Source: Candidatus Zhuqueibacterota bacterium
GTDB lineage: Bacteria; Zhuqueibacterota; Zhuqueibacteria; Residuimicrobiales; Oceaniaggregativiventaceae
Length of the DNA: 46,739 bases
Assembly: GCA_014728115.1 (NCBI GenBank)
Contig: WJME01000109.1
Coordinates: 1-46,739 of the forward strand
Reading direction: 5' to 3'
Shown here: piece by piece, positions 45,911 through 46,739 of the stretch
How positions within the stretch are numbered: the stretch's first letter is position 1
Layout: every line of letters starts with the position of its first letter
The notes under the pieces: generated by a model
What the model was told of the DNA's origin: nothing
What the model saw: the letters and a program-made list of their open reading frames with translations, nothing else
Database searches by the model: none
Position numbers and translations under genes: made by a program

Positions 45911-46600
45911 CTATTCGAGTTTATTCGCGATTCCTTTTTCATCCTCTGGCGATCGCTCGTTCGCCAGGGCTTCGGCCAGCTTGTGCGAGAGCACAGCCAG
46001 GCTGGTATAGAGATGTGCTTTTTCCACAATCACATTGTCGGGCACCTTGATCGAGGTCGGCGCAAAATTCCAGATGGCGATGATGCCACCTTCGATCATA
46101 AGATCGGCGATGATTTGTGCAGCTTCGGCCGGCGCCGTGATGATGCCGATGTTGATATGCATACGCCGGGCCAGTTCGGGCAGCTTGGCAATGGGCAGGA
46201 TCTTGCGGTCGGCAACGGTCGTACCGATCTTTTCATGATCGCTGTCAAAAACACCGACGATATTTAATCCATAATCTTTGAATCGCTCATAGCCCATAAG
46301 AGCCCGGCCCAGATTGCCCACACCGGCCAGAAAGGCATCGGTCTGATTGTTCCAATCCAGAAACGACTCGATGGACCGGATCAGATTGTTCACGTCATAG
46401 CCGATCTTGGGCTTGCCCACAATGCCGGTAGCAGCCAGATCCTTGCGCACCTGGGTGGGATCCAGCTTGAGATCCTTGGAAATATAGGTGCACGAGACAA
46501 TGCCGCGTCCCTGTTGATCCAGGCGCTTTAAGAGATGCAAATATGAAGGAAGCCGCCTCAGGGTCGGCTCGGAAACAGATTTTATTTTATCAGGACTCAC
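45911..46600 (-). CDS. rex: Redox-sensing transcriptional repressor Rex
   Basis: Rex senses the NADH/NAD+ ratio and represses fermentation and respiration genes when NADH is low. I chose GTG at 46600 because AAGGAG lies 5 bases upstream; the frame open to 46639 crosses the promoter. The 229-residue protein has the N-terminal winged helix (SEPTLRRLPSYLHLLKRL, LDPTQVRKDLAATGIVGKPKIGY), the NAD motif GVGNLGRALMGY, VGVFDSD and GIITAPAEAAQ. The last residues (ERSPEDEKGIANKLE) extend beyond the usual ~210 and coincide with a dispersed repeat. Confidence 0.95.
   Translation of the reverse strand: MSPDKIKSVSEPTLRRLPSYLHLLKRLDQQGRGIVSCTYISKDLKLDPTQVRKDLAATGIVGKPKIGYDVNNLIRSIESFLDWNNQTDAFLAGVGNLGRALMGYERFKDYGLNIVGVFDSDHEKIGTTVADRKILPIAKLPELARRMHINIGIITAPAEAAQIIADLMIEGGIIAIWNFAPTSIKVPDNVIVEKAHLYTSLAVLSHKLAEALANERSPEDEKGIANKLE
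45912..45933. repeat. Dispersed repeat copy overlapping the 3' end of rex
   Basis: TATTCGAGTTTATTCGCGATTC matches 24714-24735 at about 17 of 22 positions. Read on the minus strand it encodes the last codons of Rex (IANKLE, stop). The rest of the 45622-45910 spacer holds no gene I can support. Confidence 0.45.
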
Positions 46601-46625
46601 GGATTCTCCTTGTCGGTTAAACATG

Positions 46626-46659
46626 TATGTAAAATACATAAACTGCAGAGACTTGTCAA
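46626..46659 (-). promoter_or_regulatory. rex promoter with a palindrome over the -10 box
   Basis: On the minus strand, TTGACA (46659-46654), a 17-base spacer and TATTTT (46636-46631) form a strong sigma70 promoter, with a start near 46624. The perfect inverted repeat TATGTA-AAA-TACATA (46626-46640) covers the -10 box, as expected of a repressor operator. Autoregulation by Rex is inferred; the sequence differs from the TTGTGA-N6-TCACAA site of Gram-positive Rex. Confidence 0.65.
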
Positions 46660-46739
46660 GTTAGAAACATTATTTCGGTGACCCGGTCCCGGCAAATTCA
46701 GGCGTACCTAAAAGTCGTTATTCAATCGTTGTGTATGAT

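Overview
The window looks like a chromosomal piece of a Gram-negative bacterium of the FCB group (Bacteroidota, Calditrichota, KSB1 and relatives). This is inferred from four proteins ending in the type IX secretion (T9SS) C-terminal sorting domain (YPNPF...GVYxxxL), from HlyD/FtsX-type ABC transport genes whose permeases end in LRYE, and from a homodimeric aceE-type pyruvate dehydrogenase operon. The species cannot be named from sequence reading alone. No rRNA, tRNA, CRISPR array, prophage or intact IS element was seen.

Layout. (1) 1-3503: a partial exported redoxin and a secreted astacin-like metalloprotease, both on the minus strand, then an exported MsrB-MsrA fusion on the plus strand. 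(2) 3639-8736, minus: an operon of a Tat-signal enolase-superfamily enzyme, two DASS anion transporters and a Sec-signal fumarylacetoacetate-hydrolase-family protein, with a good sigma70 promoter upstream. It looks like an organic-acid or sugar-acid uptake and catabolic unit. (3) 9072-10199: a divergent DAHP synthase. (4) 10348-24601: a histidine kinase and an NtrC-type activator, transcribed divergently from an HlyD-ABC-permease cluster. The divergent spacer holds a near-consensus sigma54 promoter and a perfect 20-bp inverted repeat placed like an enhancer. The cluster contains two ATPases, three full permeases, one internally deleted permease remnant and an orphan MNT-type nucleotidyltransferase. 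(5) 24792-26910: a DapA-family aldolase paired with an SDR oxidoreductase. (6) 27471-35489: three secreted proteins, including an 1808-residue protein with eight GEVEDY repeats. The protein after it is a stand-alone paralogue of its C-terminal part. (7) 35562-43393, minus: a tight operon of a small basic ORF, aceE, aceF, lpdA, a 3Fe-4S-like ferredoxin and ftsH. (8) 43606-46600, minus: a SpoIIAA-like STAS protein, a GH28 polygalacturonase-like enzyme and the redox repressor Rex with a palindrome over its own -10 box.

How it fits together: there is a central-metabolism block (PDH complex, ferredoxin, Rex), a signal-responsive envelope transport block (kinase, activator, ABC exporters), and extracellular or periplasmic functions (T9SS surface proteins, GH28, an exported enolase/FAH pair, periplasmic methionine repair). 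The most interesting items are the sigma54/enhancer architecture at 13241-13407, the exported catabolic enzymes at 3639-8736, the giant GEVED protein with its modular paralogue, and the unusual tail and leader of the PDH operon. No clear antiphage or wholly unknown multi-gene system was recognised.
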